From NCBI GenBank assembly GCA_903813345.2, contig CAIIXF020000010.1:26808425-26872424 (forward strand): a stretch of DNA of 64,000 nt, in the 5' to 3' direction. Below are positions 23,570-37,200 of the stretch, one piece after another (positions within the stretch are counted from its first letter, which is position 1; each line of letters opens with the position of its first letter). Under the pieces are notes generated by a model. It was given only the letters and a program-made list of their open reading frames with translations, was not told the origin of the DNA and ran no database searches. The DNA is from Owenia fusiformis. Taxonomy: Eukaryota; Annelida; Polychaeta; Sabellida; Oweniidae. The position numbers and the translations under genes were made by a program.

Positions 23570-23735
23570 CCCTTGATAGCTACGACCCTAAGTTGCTACT
23601 ACATCCCAGCTGGATTCGATTCCCACTCGGGGCATTGAATTTAGCACACTTTCTTTCAATTTCTCTATCTGGCTTGTTGGACCTATGCTCACGGTCGTTA
23701 GTTATTTATTCCCCTGGGGCGCCCTCGGGTCATTA
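23570..23735 (+). repeat. tRNA-derived SINE, copy 1 (degenerate head)
   Basis: B-box-like GGATTCGATTCCC is followed by the family tail GGGGCATTGAATTTAGCACA, ATCTGGCTTGTTGGACC and CCTGGGGCGCCCTCGG. The tail matches the copies at 36745-36925 and 37030-37200. Confidence 0.75.
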
Positions 23736-24879
23736 CATATTAAAATGCATCCATATGCCTTTATTTATGTCATCTGTCTAGTCATAAAATAAAGCCAGAA
23801 TTGTAGAAATGTTAATAATTTGAGCTATTTTGAGATTAAATAATCTTTAAAATTGAACTCTTCAATGACTGTATCATGTTCCACGTAGGTGGGTATGAGG
23901 TAGGAGGTTTTTTATACAAAGCCATATAATACCAAGCTTTACAATCTGTTTTTTCTCCTTGTTTAGCAAAATACCATTTTGTATTTTATTACTTTTATAA
24001 CAAAGTTTTAACATGTTAGACATGTGATTAACCAGAGGTTCATGGGCAGATGGGGGTGTGCAGGCTAATTCATTATTGCATTTTACATTTTTTAAAAACA
24101 TTCACGGTGACCATGTCATGAACTTGAAGAGTTCCTATATGTCATTGGCATGGAAATATGTTTCTATTGAGAAATGTATATGAAAATGTGTATCATTATT
24201 GGAGACTGGACAAAAGAGAACAACTTTGAATTGGATGGAATGATAGGCACACAAAAGTTTTTGGAACTGAATTGAATTGAATTGAAAATTACTCAACTGA
24301 ATCATTCAAATATTTCAAGAAAATTGAGAACTGTCAGCCACACTCATCTCATTAAAAACCTTACCATAATTGTAGATTTAAGTAACTTTATTGTTCAGAT
24401 CTCAAATATATAGCATTCACATAAATTACAATGTGAAGCAGATAACATTTACAAAGAAAGTTATATTTTTGATTTTGTTTGTAGATTTCAAATATATCAC
24501 TCTGACTAAATTTTGAAAATTAATGCAAAACAATAATAATATTTCCACCTGATCTAGTCTAATGTTAGGGATCAGGAGACTGCATGTTGTTTGATTACCA
24601 AAATAATTTCCATGTGTATTACTGAATATAATATAAAACTATCCTAGACTATATTTGTAATCACTAATTACATGCACTGATTATTAGCATAATTTCTATA
24701 TTTAAGGAATAAGACCAAGATTCTATGAATATGGTGTAATATATGACCAATGATTTTTTCTGATCTTTGAAAGACAAAATTGCAGAGCAGAGAGATACAG
24801 TTCTTCGGCAAATGGCAGATTGGTCATATGTAGTTTGTCACAAATCATAGAATCGAAGTCTTTGTTATGATTCTAATAT

Positions 24880-24990
24880 GATGAACAAACAGAAATACAA
24901 TTTGTATGAACAAAACAGAAATACAATTTGTATGAACAAAACAGAAATACAATTTGTATGAACAAAACAGAAATACAATTTGTATTTGTA
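24880..24990. repeat. 26-bp tandem repeat, about four copies
   Basis: Unit GAACAAAACAGAAATACAAT followed by TTGTAT. Intergenic, no other feature. Confidence 0.85.
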
Positions 24991-25975
24991 TTCTAATTAT
25001 TGTGAGGTCATTTATCATATTAATCACATTAGAATCATATTTATATATGTATTGATAACATAATAAAGTTTTGAAATCTGAAATAAAAGGATGACCATAT
25101 GATTTAGGAGCGACATTATGCCCCTGGCCTGACAGCCAGAACTTTCCCACACATTTGATATTTGTCTTAAAATGGGGCATTTGTTGCACCTATTCCTTCT
25201 AGACACCCTATAGGTTTTTGGCACACTGATTTTCTTGGCTCATATGATGGTAAGCCTGTGGTATTGCCCAATAGTCCATCTGTCCTTACTGCATCAGTCT
25301 ATAAATTTTGTACCAATGGTGGCCATTTTGAATTTGGTGGCCATATTGGTATTTCCTTCCAAAGTAGTGAAGAGAAAATGGATAAATGGGCCTTTCCACA
25401 GGCTCACCATGGAGCAAAAATTACAAGAAAAGAATTAACACTGTTTAAAAAATACACAGTTTATCATAGCACACTAGATCTACTTTGTACATTATACTTA
25501 TTATATAATAAAATGATACTTTACAAATAAATTATTTTACTTGGAGAGGAAGTCTGGTTTCCAATCCAATCCAATCCCTACAGCTACATCTATATTTAAA
25601 ATATGTTCATGTAATTGTAAAGTTATTGAAGTGAATAAAATATTCCAAAAAATAAAACAATATTACAAAACTTGTTCCATTATAATTAGCAACATAAATA
25701 ATGACATGAATCTATGATCTTACAATGTGTTGAAAATTAACAAATAATAAGATGATTTCTTACATATAAATATATGTAAGGGCTGTACATATGCCTATTC
25801 TCCTTAAAATTATATGTAAGGGACCAGATCAACATTCCAATGTCCAAAAACAGGATTTATTTCACTAATAGATTGTCTCCACAAAAAAAGTATTTGACTT
25901 CACAAGTCTTCACAAAATTAATAAAGAAAATCTACATCATATTGCTTATCCCTATATTTTATGTTACACTGTCCA

Positions 25976-26032
25976 CAAAAAAGTTGGAGACTATAACATA
26001 ATATGTCACCACTTGTGGAAGTAAAATAAATA
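25976..26032 (-). mobile_element. MITE family with GTTATAGTCTCC core, copy C (fragment)
   Basis: Reverse-strand fragment with the core (plus strand GGAGACTATAAC) and the end ATGTCACCACTTGTGG. Intergenic. Confidence 0.65.
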
Positions 26033-26470
26033 TAATGCACTCTAAAAGATTAACAGTGCTTTTTTCAATTGCCCCAAAATGTACCTACTAGTATATGTTT
26101 GTAGATACATATAAACATTGATACAACTCATTTCTTTGACTGGGATGCACTTCCATATAAAAAGCATCCTTAATTTTATGAATTAATAAGTAGGTCATTC
26201 CTCAACTATGACATCATGATTTCCATGGTTACATCAATGGAATTATGTATATTCATACCAAAGAATGTTACAAGAATATAGCCTAGGGCCTTAAAGATTA
26301 ACGGTCCATGTCTCTTTACGTGAAATAACACAGTGCAGACAAGACTTATATCTCACTTTAAAATTGCACAAAACACGTCAAAATGAACGAAAAACAGTGA
26401 AATCCTCTAAACAGATTTACCATATATCTGTTACCATGGCAACGGCTTATGTAATACTTTTATATTAACA

Positions 26471-26758
26471 ATGAGGATTGGCTCCCAGGATCGCAACTCA
26501 ATCTTTTACAACCATGAAAACGTCAAAACGTCGATATTTTCTGAAATTATAACCGACGATAAATTCAAAATAAACAGTCCAAAAGATTCGAACCAATATC
26601 TCAATCATTTGTTTTGGAGTTTTTCATTTGGAAATAAAATTCAAGATTCAAATGTTGAAGTAAATTAAATCACAGTTGTTTGAATTTGAATTTTTGAATC
26701 ACAACATGTCCATATGAAAATATGGCAATGTTGCACTCTGGAGCCAATCCTCCTTGAC
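26471..26758. mobile_element. 288-bp MITE with GGATTGGCTCC ends
   Basis: Left ATGAGGATTGGCTCC and right GGAGCCAATCCTCC are inverted repeats, flanked by ATTAACA at 26464-26470 and 26759-26765 (possible 7-bp target duplication). It lies just beyond the PRDM10 stop. Confidence 0.65.
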
Positions 26759-26932
26759 ATTAACATGGCAATAAAACATCATTAAAGTAGGTTTTACTCT
26801 CTCTTATGTAATGATGTAACTTAAACAGTGTCAATATTTTTGGAAAAATCACTGTTTGCAACCTCAATGGCACAGGCATTAAATGCAGAAAGCCATGAGT
26901 CATAAGAGTATTGGTAAATTGAGAAATAGTTT

Positions 26933-29900
26933 CTATTGCCTAACATTTTGGTTAAAGTTTGTCCACACCCTCTGCCCCCCTACTACATATGTGACTCCAT
27001 TCTGCCCCAGCGTTGCCTCCACAGTGACAGGAACACCCTCTACCTCACTTGAAGACACCTGTACCACCTGACCTGCAGCCTGACCTCCTGCAGCTGCCAC
27101 ACCCTGCACAATTTGGGCCAAATGTGAAGGCAGCTGTTGTTGCTGGAACTGAACCTGGCCTAGCTGAGATATATCAATGGTAGACTGCTGCTGCTGCCCT
27201 GGAGCTCCAGTCTGAACCTGGATTTGCTGGCCATTGTTGCTACTTTGACTTGGTCCAGGGGCTGGGGCAATACGAGGACTTATATGGAACTCTGCAGCTT
27301 GACCATTCACTCCTACGACCTGTGGTTTGTAGTCACTGAGAGACTGTGTGATTTCACTCATAGCTTGGGTCAGCAAGTCAGCTGCCTGGATGGGAGTGGC
27401 ATCTGAATTAGGCTGTTGGAGCTGAACTATAATTTCTGCATTCTGGAGCTGGTTCAGATCCACGAATCCTTGGTTGGTCAGAGTGATTGCATGTGATTGT
27501 TGCAATTGGCCATTTTGTTCTGAAGATACCACCTGGGTTTGAGGTGGTGGTGCTATCTTACGAGGTGATACAGCAGGTGCATTGCCCATATGGTGCATCC
27601 TTTGGTGCTGATTCAGCTTAGCTCTGCTGGCATATTGCTTATGACAAAGTTCACAGGGGTGAGGCACAGTTGTGACGCTTCCTACTGTCTGGGAGAAGGT
27701 ACGGTTAGAGACTCCATCCTCTGTTTCATCTTCCTTCCTTGTGCGACCCATCAATGGTAATTCTGCCCCAGGGTGGTTTTTGATAATATGAGCCTTGCGC
27801 TTGGAGCTAGATTTATACACCTTTTCACAATACTGACAGAAGAAGTCTTTCTGGGCTTTAAGTATGGGCAAGTTGAGTTCAGGGACTGTCTCAAGTTTGG
27901 TATCAGGGTGTCTTTTTGCCATATGGTTCACCAGCATTCCTCGCCTTTTGAATCCTAACAGACATGTATGGCACTTGTAAACAAATCTCTCGAACTCAGA
28001 GGGCAGAACTTGTGGCTCAAACTTCTTCTTTTGAAATGCTTTATCTCCAACAGCAATCTTTGGAGGTAAGAGAGCTCCATTGACATGGAGTCTAGCAACA
28101 TGTTCCTTCAGCTTATCCTTGCGCTTGAACTGCCGACCACAGAGATCACACATGAACTCTCTATGATTAGAGTGACGCAACATGTGCAGCCGTAGCTTGT
28201 CAGTCCTTGGGAACAGTTTCTGGCATTCTGGACAAGCGTATTGTTTCCGTGGATGAAACACTCTTGCATGTTTCTTGATGAGATCAAACATTCTGAAGGA
28301 TTTAGGACACTCCTGACAATAGTAGCTCCCATCTGGCATACAATGAACAGCTTCTCCATGACTCCTCATAAGGGCATTTGTGTCAAATCCTTCATAGCAT
28401 AATGGACACTCATAATATTTCTTATTGCTATGAGTCTTCAGGTGACAGGAGAGAGCAGAATTGTTTACAAAACGTTTCTTACAATGTTCACATTGAAGTG
28501 GCTTAGCCTCATCACTCACATGACATCCTTGGTGCTTTATTAGCCGTTCATTTGAATTGAATGACTTAGTACATTTTAAACAAGAGAATGGTTTCTTGGG
28601 ATCAACGTTACGAGGCTTGGCTTTGGCATGTGTGCTAACATGGTCAACAAGATGACGTTTGCTCTCAAAGACACTATGGCACACTGGGCACTGCAGTCCA
28701 CTAGCCACAAGAACAACAACATTACTCTCCCCACCAGCCTCACTTTCACTTGTCTCCATGGTAACCTCCATTCCTGCAGGTGTCTCATGATCCATAAGAT
28801 CATACTGTTTAGATTCCTGGTAACCTACATCTTCAGCAGCATGGGTGAGAGTGTGAAGATTCAGCAGGCTGGAGTTGTCAAACGTCAGATCACAATGCGT
28901 GCACAACTGAAAGAGAACATAATTACACTTATAAATAGGCATGAAAAAAGATGCATTCACATTAGTTATGCAAATTTCTGCTATTTATAAAAGGCGTGAA
29001 AAACAGATTCATTCACATTACATATGGATATCTTGTATCTACAGCCATTAAAAGCAGAATCTTATTTAGGCATATTACTTTTTAAGATGAACACTTAATG
29101 AATGATTTTCTAGAAAGATAAGATTTTTCAGATTTAGCTTATAGTGGAATAAGCTAGCACTCAATACTTACCCATTCATTTACGCCAGACTCCTGTGCCT
29201 CGCGTTTCTTGTAGAGAGATTTAATAGAACGTTTTACAACAGTATTAGCTCTGGCCCTTTTTATCTGCCTGTTCAGATAGATGCTTGTCTTCTTCTTCTT
29301 CCAAGACTGGAAGGTTGTGCTACTTGTCTCCTTTACACCATTATCTACACCCTATCATGAAAAGATGTAATCAAATTACCAAGAAATAAATTCAACATAC
29401 TAGCAATGAGATGAATTCAGTAACTCATGACTAGTCTAACTCGTAAGTTTGAGTTATAATTCAAGTAAACTTTCAAGCCTGAGGGTCCCAGACATATACC
29501 GTATCAACATTGTTTGCTATCATTTACTACATAATCTGTGTCAACAAAAAGTAACAAGAGAGTAGAGTGATAAAAGCAACAGAACACATTCTTAACAACA
29601 TTCAATAATATCCAATAATAAAGTAACTATACGTTGAAATGACATTGATTGAAAGCCAGGGATCGAAGAATCATCCGTTAAGTCAAACGAGTATTAAAAT
29701 ATATTTGAAGAATTAGGAATAATGAGAATGTAAAGAACACATCTACATATGAGAAGTGCAGAGATATGACAGCAATGAAAAGGCACTATATGTGTGTAAC
29801 ATACCATGTCAGAGTCTGAGGCTTTATTATTGCTTTCCCCTTCACTGGCATCTTTGGAGGATCTATTGCTATGGTTACCAGAGACTGCTAAACTGTCCTC

Positions 29901-32900
29901 TGTCACATCAGGATCATTATCATCATCTAAAATAAGATAATCAACATAACAAGTATTTATAATCTGTAATTGCCACTGTTGTAACTATTATTTCAATCTG
30001 CTACATTTACTTACAAACTCTTGAATTAATAAAGTATGTTTTTCAAAGAAGGTCTCCCAGAGATTTTTGAAAAACATTCCTCACAGTGGAACATACTGAA
30101 TCAAGTTTTCACATATTTGTATTTAACCAGAATGAACATCACAAATAGTTTGTGGATCATTGGCTCTAATAATTACCATGATTACTTATACTATGGATTG
30201 CGAATCTTTGATTATTTCAATTAAATACATGTATATCTATGTATGTAATTCCCTAACCACAGCAGTAACCAAAACTCATCCAAAACTCATTATCGAAAAA
30301 TGACAAACAAAAAGCTGTTTAGGAATAGCCAAAACTTTGGTTTAAATTTAAAATCATATGATTCTACAAAATATTACTTCCTTTGTAAATGGAGACCTTA
30401 TTGCACATTTCAAAATTGGGACACCTGTGTTCAGTTATCGCAAGTTACCTGAAAGTATGTCCGTGTCTTCATGTTCAGCAAGGTGGGCCATTAGCTGACC
30501 AGAACTCTGGAACTTCTTAGTGCACTCAAAACATTGCCACTTTTCATCTTCTTTTAAGGCTGAAAACATTAAGACACAAAAACATTTTCTTAATATGTTG
30601 ACATTCACATATATGTATGTACATGTAGATGTGCATTAAGATATTTTTAGACTTGTGGTATGGCGTCATATAGAATGAAGATTGAATATATGAACGAGAG
30701 ACAAAATCGCAGAAAATTAATAGTTTCAAGCTATGATGTCACATAATATTCTGTTTCTGTAATTTACTATACTGTATTGCCATAGTATGTATGTATATTT
30801 TCATTATAATAAATAAATTAATAACAAGCCATCATTACTGAAGTATAACTTTGAACACCAAAGTATCATTTGTGGAACTATTGAAAAATGTCTCCTGTCT
30901 AGATCACCTATTTTTACCCCTACATCTATGGTAGGCTCTCAACACATGTTTCAAAAGGGTCCTCTGTAAGAGAGTGAAATGTCTATTGACAGGAGATTCA
31001 ACATAATCCTTTACACAAACATTTTTCTACATTTCCTCACCTTGTCTATCTGCTTCTGTGATTTCATGTGTCTTTATTCCAAGCCTCTCAGCATAATGTG
31101 GTGCATACCAAACCTACAACAGTTTTCATGATTTAATGAAGCCAAGTCTTTGCAAGTGTTACATCAATAAGGAGTATAACACAGTCACCTTTCTGTTTTC
31201 ATATATGACCATAGTTATAACTGCAGTAAAAATCAAGTGTGTTTCACCTAGCCTGGCTATATACTTGTTCTTCAATTCTAAAATGTGACCACATATGTAT
31301 CTTACAATGGGACATTTAGGTTAAAATGCAACCAATTGGACATTTTCTGTTGTCAAAATTGTAGGGGGTAATCTGACTCTAGATCCTACCCCCATCTACC
31401 GTATAAAGGGAGAAGGGGGTTACAAGGGCAAAAAACCGGTATACTCAGATTGCACTCAAACACTCGTACTAGACAATCTCTCATTATAATGTATCCTTAC
31501 TTTCAGTTCTTCTCTTGAAGGGATGTGTTTAATGGCAGAGAAGTATATGTCAGTGCCATGCTGGTATGCAACCACATTCTGTTCTGCATATGTCTTTGCT
31601 GGTCTTACAAACATCATCCAGTTGCATTTGTTCTCATCCACAGCATCATAAAACACAGAAGAGCCATCCTCTCTGTCAACCTGCAGATACACACATAAAC
31701 ATACATTACACATGTATGGCACTGATAACATTATGATTGGTGCATTGGTGAGCCAATGTGTTGACAGGGTATAAGAAACAACCTTAAGAAGACAACAAGT
31801 GAATTTTATGACCTAATAAGGAGACCAGGATTCCCAATGATTTCCACAATATGACATTCAACCTGCCAAAGGACATTAATCTCTAATTTGATTGGTGAAA
31901 AATAATGATTAATATGGTAACTTGACTTTTTGGTAGGCTGGGTAAATAGTCTGGAAGTCATGTTGACTAGACCTTAATTTCAGATATCTTAATTTTACAT
32001 TAATGAGATAAAACTCACCATAAGTAAAAGGTTGTTGGGGTTGGTAAGCTGCTCCTTGGATGGGACAATATCAGAACAAAATGGACCAAATTGAGTTCGT
32101 TTGGCAATGTCCCGCTTTGCAAATACACCCAGTTCTGAAAAAGCATTTAATAGATAAGTGACACTTATTCTTAATTATGGCATCATATACTTGTACATGT
32201 TCAATTATACAAGGACATAGTTGGACAGCAACATTAACACAGATGTTGAATTGAAAAAACAAATAGCATGTAACAAATAATTCAAAATATTAGACAAAAT
32301 TTAATTTGGTATCAATCTTAATGTGTGAGTTGTATTGACTGATAGATCAAATCTATATAATGGTATGGAGTTTTCAGAGTCTCTGAAGAATAAAACGATC
32401 TCTGTCAATGTATTGTTTAAAATCTAAATGAACCATGTTAGTCCCACTTTATGAAAACATTGAGTTTCTATCTCACCTGCAGTGGAGGCCAGTCTAAATA
32501 TGAGTAACATTGGAGGCAAGCTGGACCATGCCCTTGAGAGAACTACCTTGTCATAAACCAGCTGCAGTGAGTGTGTGGGGCAGCCATCCTTATAGCTCCT
32601 CATACAGTCATCACACCCTAGGACAATCAAAGTTAAATAAAGTAAAATGCCTAAAGGTGCATTATACCATAGTAACAGAATACTGCAATATGGAGATCGG
32701 GAGATATGGCATATCCAAGAATAATGAACTTTTCAAAAAGTATTGGGTGCCATTAAATAATAGAGACTGGTCTAATGGGAAATATGTTGACATTATATAA
32801 AAGGTTTTGCTTCAATCACTATTTTCATAAATAAAACATTATAAAATTTTGGAGTTATGGCAAAAATGCAAAATTACACATATAAAAATGCCCACCATTT

Positions 32901-35900
32901 TTTCAAAATGAAGTAAAACCATACTTACAAAGCTCATTGACATTATATGGCCTGCTCACATATTCAATCATCTCAGCTTTTTGCTCTGCAGTTAGTCTGG
33001 CTGACTTTCTAGTGTAATGTCGCTTCTTTCTGTTCTCTTTATCCTGATCATCTGTGATTTTCTTGTTGGATTGATCAGAAGTAGAAGGCTGAACCTGCAT
33101 CATGGATGATATAAACTTGCCCTTACGCTTTCCTAAAAATATAACATTGCAATTAAGTATATCATTCACCACATTGATCTTTTACAGTTTTAGATGGTTT
33201 AATGGATCCATTTAACATATTCAACGCAACATCAACTCCAAGGAGTAGCAATGAATAAATTCAAATATATACTTTCCCAGTCACCATAGTTGTTCAAACA
33301 TTGAATCATTTTACATTTCATCCTGAAGTACTGTACATGTATGTTTCTAAAAGTGATATATTTTTCACAGGTTAACTAACTTGGTAACAAAGCAGATTCT
33401 GGTTCACTGGTGTTGGGTGTGCTATCCACATGGGGGCCTGGCTGAGGCAACATAAGCTCTGCCTCTTGCAATGAGCCAGAAGCTATCAGCCTTCCTTCTC
33501 CAACAGTCTGTCCCATATTTAGCTCTACTGTAGACACTGACCCACCATGATGGTTGCTGTCAGCTACACCCGTTGCAGGGAAACAGCTAATAGACTCAGC
33601 CTCCATATCTGGAAGAAAAAGTATGATTAGTTAACAAGAATAATCTATATTCCATAGATCACTATAGTGCTACATGTATATACTATATATACACTATACA
33701 ACTAGATATTATTTATAGTATAAAATGCTTACTTGAATCTAGATGCTTTCATTGTGAAACTTGATAAATCAATGATGAATGATCATGAATAAAAGCTAAA
33801 AGTCTAAAAGCTTTAATGTGAATAAAAGCTAAGAAACATGTTATCACGAAAAGTTTGTGGGGGAAAATGTGGGGTGGGATTGTAATACTTTTGGCAAGAA
33901 AATTCAACAAATCAACAGCTTTAATGTTTTCATGATATGATTTTTTGGGGAAATTCATCACTAATTGAATAAGCCCATGTTATGGTAAAACAAGTTAGGC
34001 ATTGTATCAATTTTAACTGCTAGTTCATATAAGGAATGAGTTTGACTGAAAAAAGGTGCAGCTTTAAATCAAGGAATCTGGGTTTAAATGACCTGTTTAT
34101 AAGTATTTATAGGTGATCATGACAAAATACATGTATATACCATTGCTGTTTCTTTCTGTTTTGCATGAATACCATTCAGATTTAAAATCTTAAAGGCCTA
34201 CTTAGAGTTAAGAACCCGAAACACTGAAGTGGCTACTACCTTGTTGTGAAAAGTGAGCTGGGAGATGTTCTCCAGTTGTGTCTGGTTCATTTGAATCACA
34301 GTTATCCTGGTAGGTTTCCAACATGATCTGGGGTTCCTGCAAAAATTAATCATTGTATAAGGTGATTGGTAAGTGTATGAATAAAATGCCCTCATTTTTA
34401 TTTTTTATTTTACTTATTCAATGCTTATCAAGCATTCATTCAGAAAACTCTACAACAGATCCCAACAAATAAATTATGTTCACACAAAGCATTAAGAACT
34501 ACATGTAGTTCTAAATGATGACTCATTTTCATTGGATTACAATATTGCATCATGAATCAAATCTCAAAAGTTTATGCAAATTCCTTTTAATGACTGTAAT
34601 CAATTTGTCTGCTAAATTGCATCATCCATTGTTGACAACTTGACAGCCTATTTACTGTAACATGTCTAAATTGTCCAAATTCAATAAAATCACGTCAAAC
34701 ATATGTTAAGTCAAGTCGCATCTCGAAAAGGCTTGACCTTATTCTGTTTCCAATATTCTAATGTCAAGTAGTGTATTAGCAAGTCATGCTGACCAACCTT
34801 TATCCCATGATGAAATGACAATTCCTACCTGTGGAACATTGTGTGTCGGTAAGTCCAAATTGAGGCTAGACACAGGTTCCTGATTCTCATCGTCATCATC
34901 ATCATCATGAATAGTCTTCATCAAAGGTGTTGCTTCTGACGTGGATGGCTCACGATCTGCTAAATAGGATGCCATGGATAGGGCATTACTTGCTGATGCG
35001 GAACTTAAAACAGCTAGTGACCTCTGGTGACTGTTGGAAGAGTCAATGTGAGAAACACGGGGTGAACTCTGGAAAATGAATAAATGTAGTTAAACACATG
35101 GAACATTGTTGATATCACACAGCATTAAGGAAAGGTGAAGTGCATGTAAACGGGACTCTTAGTTGATTAGTCATTTTAATTGTCTGCATTGATTATGCGA
35201 TTTCAACATTCAGCATGGGTAAAGGACAAGACAAAAGTAAGATCAGACACCAATGATTAATGAATTTACCAGCATAGACCCCCATAAAATAGGATTAACT
35301 TAGATGTTTAGATGAATTGCAAATATGTGAGCTAAATACAAAATGGACATTGAAAATATTTAACATTATGATTGCAGCAGAGATTTGTTGTAGAAAACAA
35401 AATAGCAATAACAACAATAATTGAACAAACCTTTGACTGTGAAACGAAAGATCCATCTATGCCTGACGACTGTACGTTGCCTGATGTGCTATGATCTGAA
35501 GTCCCTGCTGCCTCCCCATGGTGTAGCTGCAGCTCATTAGAGCCCAATGAGCCCATACCAACTGAGAATGAATTAGCAGGAGATGAGCCATTGAATGTTG
35601 AGTGCACTGCTTGGTAGATATGTTCACTGTTGGATTGGGATGGTCCTGGGTCATAGTGGTGTTGCTCAATAGCTACAAAGAAGTGACACACAATGATGAA
35701 GAAATATGCAATCAATGAGAAATGTGAAGCTACCACTTTAGTGACAACAGATGGAGTATAGCTATCATAAACTTTCAGTTTATGAATATTTTTCTGAACA
35801 CTCTAATTTTTCTTAAAATTCCATTGAAGGTAGCAAATCTATTTTGAATGATGGCATTGTAAAAACTCTTTCATCAATTTTCATCTTAAACAAATTGAAC

Positions 35901-36312
35901 CTAGCCTTCAAGAAGTGGAGGTATAGCCTTCAGTACACAGTTACTTTGGTAACATTAAAGTGTTCCTTATATGGGCCCTGCCCGTTCCCAAACTAGCTGA
36001 CAAGTCCTCTAAATCTCACAAACTTTGTTCAGTGAGACAATAATGGGTGGGCCTATGAAAACCTCTGATACAACGACACTGCATTTTAGGATTAATACCT
36101 GCCAACTGCTGAAGGGTTACATTGTGGATTTGTTGATTCACTTGAAAGTTGAATACATTTGGTATAGATGGCTCTGGTTGTTGGTGACCCTGCTGGGGAC
36201 TGGCATGATGCACTGGTTGAGGATGTTGGATACTGTACTCATTCTGATTGGGCTGGCCATGTTGATTGTGGGGAGGCCACCCAGACTGAGATGGCTGTTC
36301 ATTTGGCTCCAT
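26933..36312 (-). CDS. PRDM10: PR-domain zinc finger protein 10 (PRDM10)
   Basis: Fourteen coding exons on the minus strand: 36312-36099, 35672-35431, 35068-34829, 34336-34240, 33608-33381, 33132-32929, 32617-32477, 32134-32019, 31680-31501, 31113-31041, 30559-30449, 29926-29805, 29351-29172 and 28906-26933. They give 1373 aa in frame (human about 1147). The N-terminal ~400 residues are Gln/Ser/His-rich and disordered, with an Asp run. A zinc knuckle (LWCDDCMRSYKDGCPTH) precedes the PR/SET domain, spread over three exons: RTQFGPF, CNWMMFVRPAK, NVVAYQHG and REELKVWYAPHYAE. One C2H2 finger follows (CFECTKKF), then about eleven more in the last large exon; FKRRGMLVNHMAKRHPD and KVYKSSSKRKAHI match vertebrate PRDM10 closely. 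The C-terminus is Gln-rich, likely transactivating. PRDM10 is a nuclear DNA-binding regulator. Introns use GT-AG. Confidence 0.96.
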
Positions 36313-36744
36313 ACTGCAAAAAATGCAAAATACAAAATAAAGGTACAATATGTAATTGAAAATTGTAGTCACTAAAAACCATTGTGCACTCCTGAAAAAT
36401 CAGACTTCAAAATATCCATCATCATATGAATAGGGAATATTTAGAAAAAAGCAGACTTTTTCAAATAAAAAGTCTGAATACTGTTCTTTTTTTGTTGTCA
36501 TATAAAAAATTGTAGAATGGTCATGAAAAATCAGACTTCAATAAATATCAAACATCATCAGAGGTGAAGCTATAGCTTTTACCAAGTCACTAAAAATTGT
36601 AGTATGCTTTTGAAAAATCTGGCTTCAATAAAATATCAAACAAGCGTAGCAAGGATAAGGGGTTCTATCTTTTCACCCCTTGTGGGGTTTGTTTTGTGAC
36701 CCTGGATAGCAAGTTACTTCCACAGCCCAGCTGTAGTGGCTTTA

Positions 36745-36925
36745 ACCTTCATAGCTCAGTAGTAAGAGCATCAGTCTTTGGATCTAAGGGTCTTAGGTTC
36801 AATTCTCACACGGGGCATTAAATGTGGCACATTTTCTTTCATGTCTGTATCTGGCTTGTTACACTATGCTCGTTGGATAGTCATTTTCCTGGGGCACCCT
36901 CGGATCATTAATTGGTGTCAGATGT
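36745..36925 (+). repeat. tRNA-derived SINE, copy 2
   Basis: Head with A box TAGCTCAGTAGTAAGAGCA and B box GGTTCAATTCT, then the tail CGGGGCATTAAATGTGGCAC, TATCTGGCTTGTTAC and CCTGGGGCACCCTCGG. It is not a functional tRNA: the cloverleaf stems do not close. A TG dinucleotide run follows (36941-36959). It lies in the predicted PRDM10 5'-UTR intron. Confidence 0.8.
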
Positions 36926-37029
36926 GGGATCAAAGCGCCTGTGTGTGTGTGTGTGTGTGCAAAGTCACTGCTAGGGAAAGCAGGGCTGACCACGAGGATG
37001 GTGTCCTTTCAAAGGGGGGATAGTGTAAA

Positions 37030-37200
37030 GAACCTATAACAACCCTTGGGCACATCCGTCAGGGAGCTGTTATGTACCGAGACAGATACTAGGCTCAAAA
37101 GAGAATGTGCTAAATTCAATGCATCGTATGGGAATCGTACCAAGGACCTTCCACTCTCGGGTCAGATGCTCTACCCCTGAGCCATAAGGGCTAGCTGAGA
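37030..37200 (-). repeat. tRNA-derived SINE, copy 3, inverted
   Basis: On the minus strand the head reads ATGGCTCAGGGGTAGAGCAT (A box) and GGTACGATTCCC (B box), followed by GCATTGAATTTAGCACA. It faces copy 2, so the two could pair in one transcript. Confidence 0.8.

Larger units (their letters stand above)
22970..23943. mobile_element. Foldback element with a nested insertion and SINE
   Basis: The right arm (about 23840-23943) pairs with a left arm split into 22970-22990 and about 23422-23515. Shared blocks are TTGTAAAGCTTGGTATTATA, GGCTTTGTATAAAAAACCTC and CATGATACAGTC. The split marks an insertion (22991-23421) with its own inverted ends, AACACTTTATCCAAGTGATC and GATCACTTGGATAAGGTGTT. The SINE at 23570-23735 sits in the loop. 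Confidence 0.78.
21981..26932. other. Intergenic region between convergent 199-aa gene and PRDM10
   Basis: Nearly 5 kb with no gene I can support. It holds the two 3' UTRs, a nested foldback (22970-23943), a SINE copy (23570-23735), a 26-bp repeat (24880-24990), a MITE fragment (25976-26032) and a small MITE (26471-26758). GGCCATTTTGAATTTGG and GGCCATATTGG near 25320-25350 look like old transposon sequence. Confidence 0.75.

Noticed and set aside
24845-25530. Several short frames near a 26-bp repeat
   Set aside because: Composed of tandem repeat and old transposon-like sequence; no splice or family support.
36750-36820. Possible tRNA gene
   Set aside because: A and B boxes are present but the acceptor and anticodon stems do not close, and the tail matches two other SINE copies.
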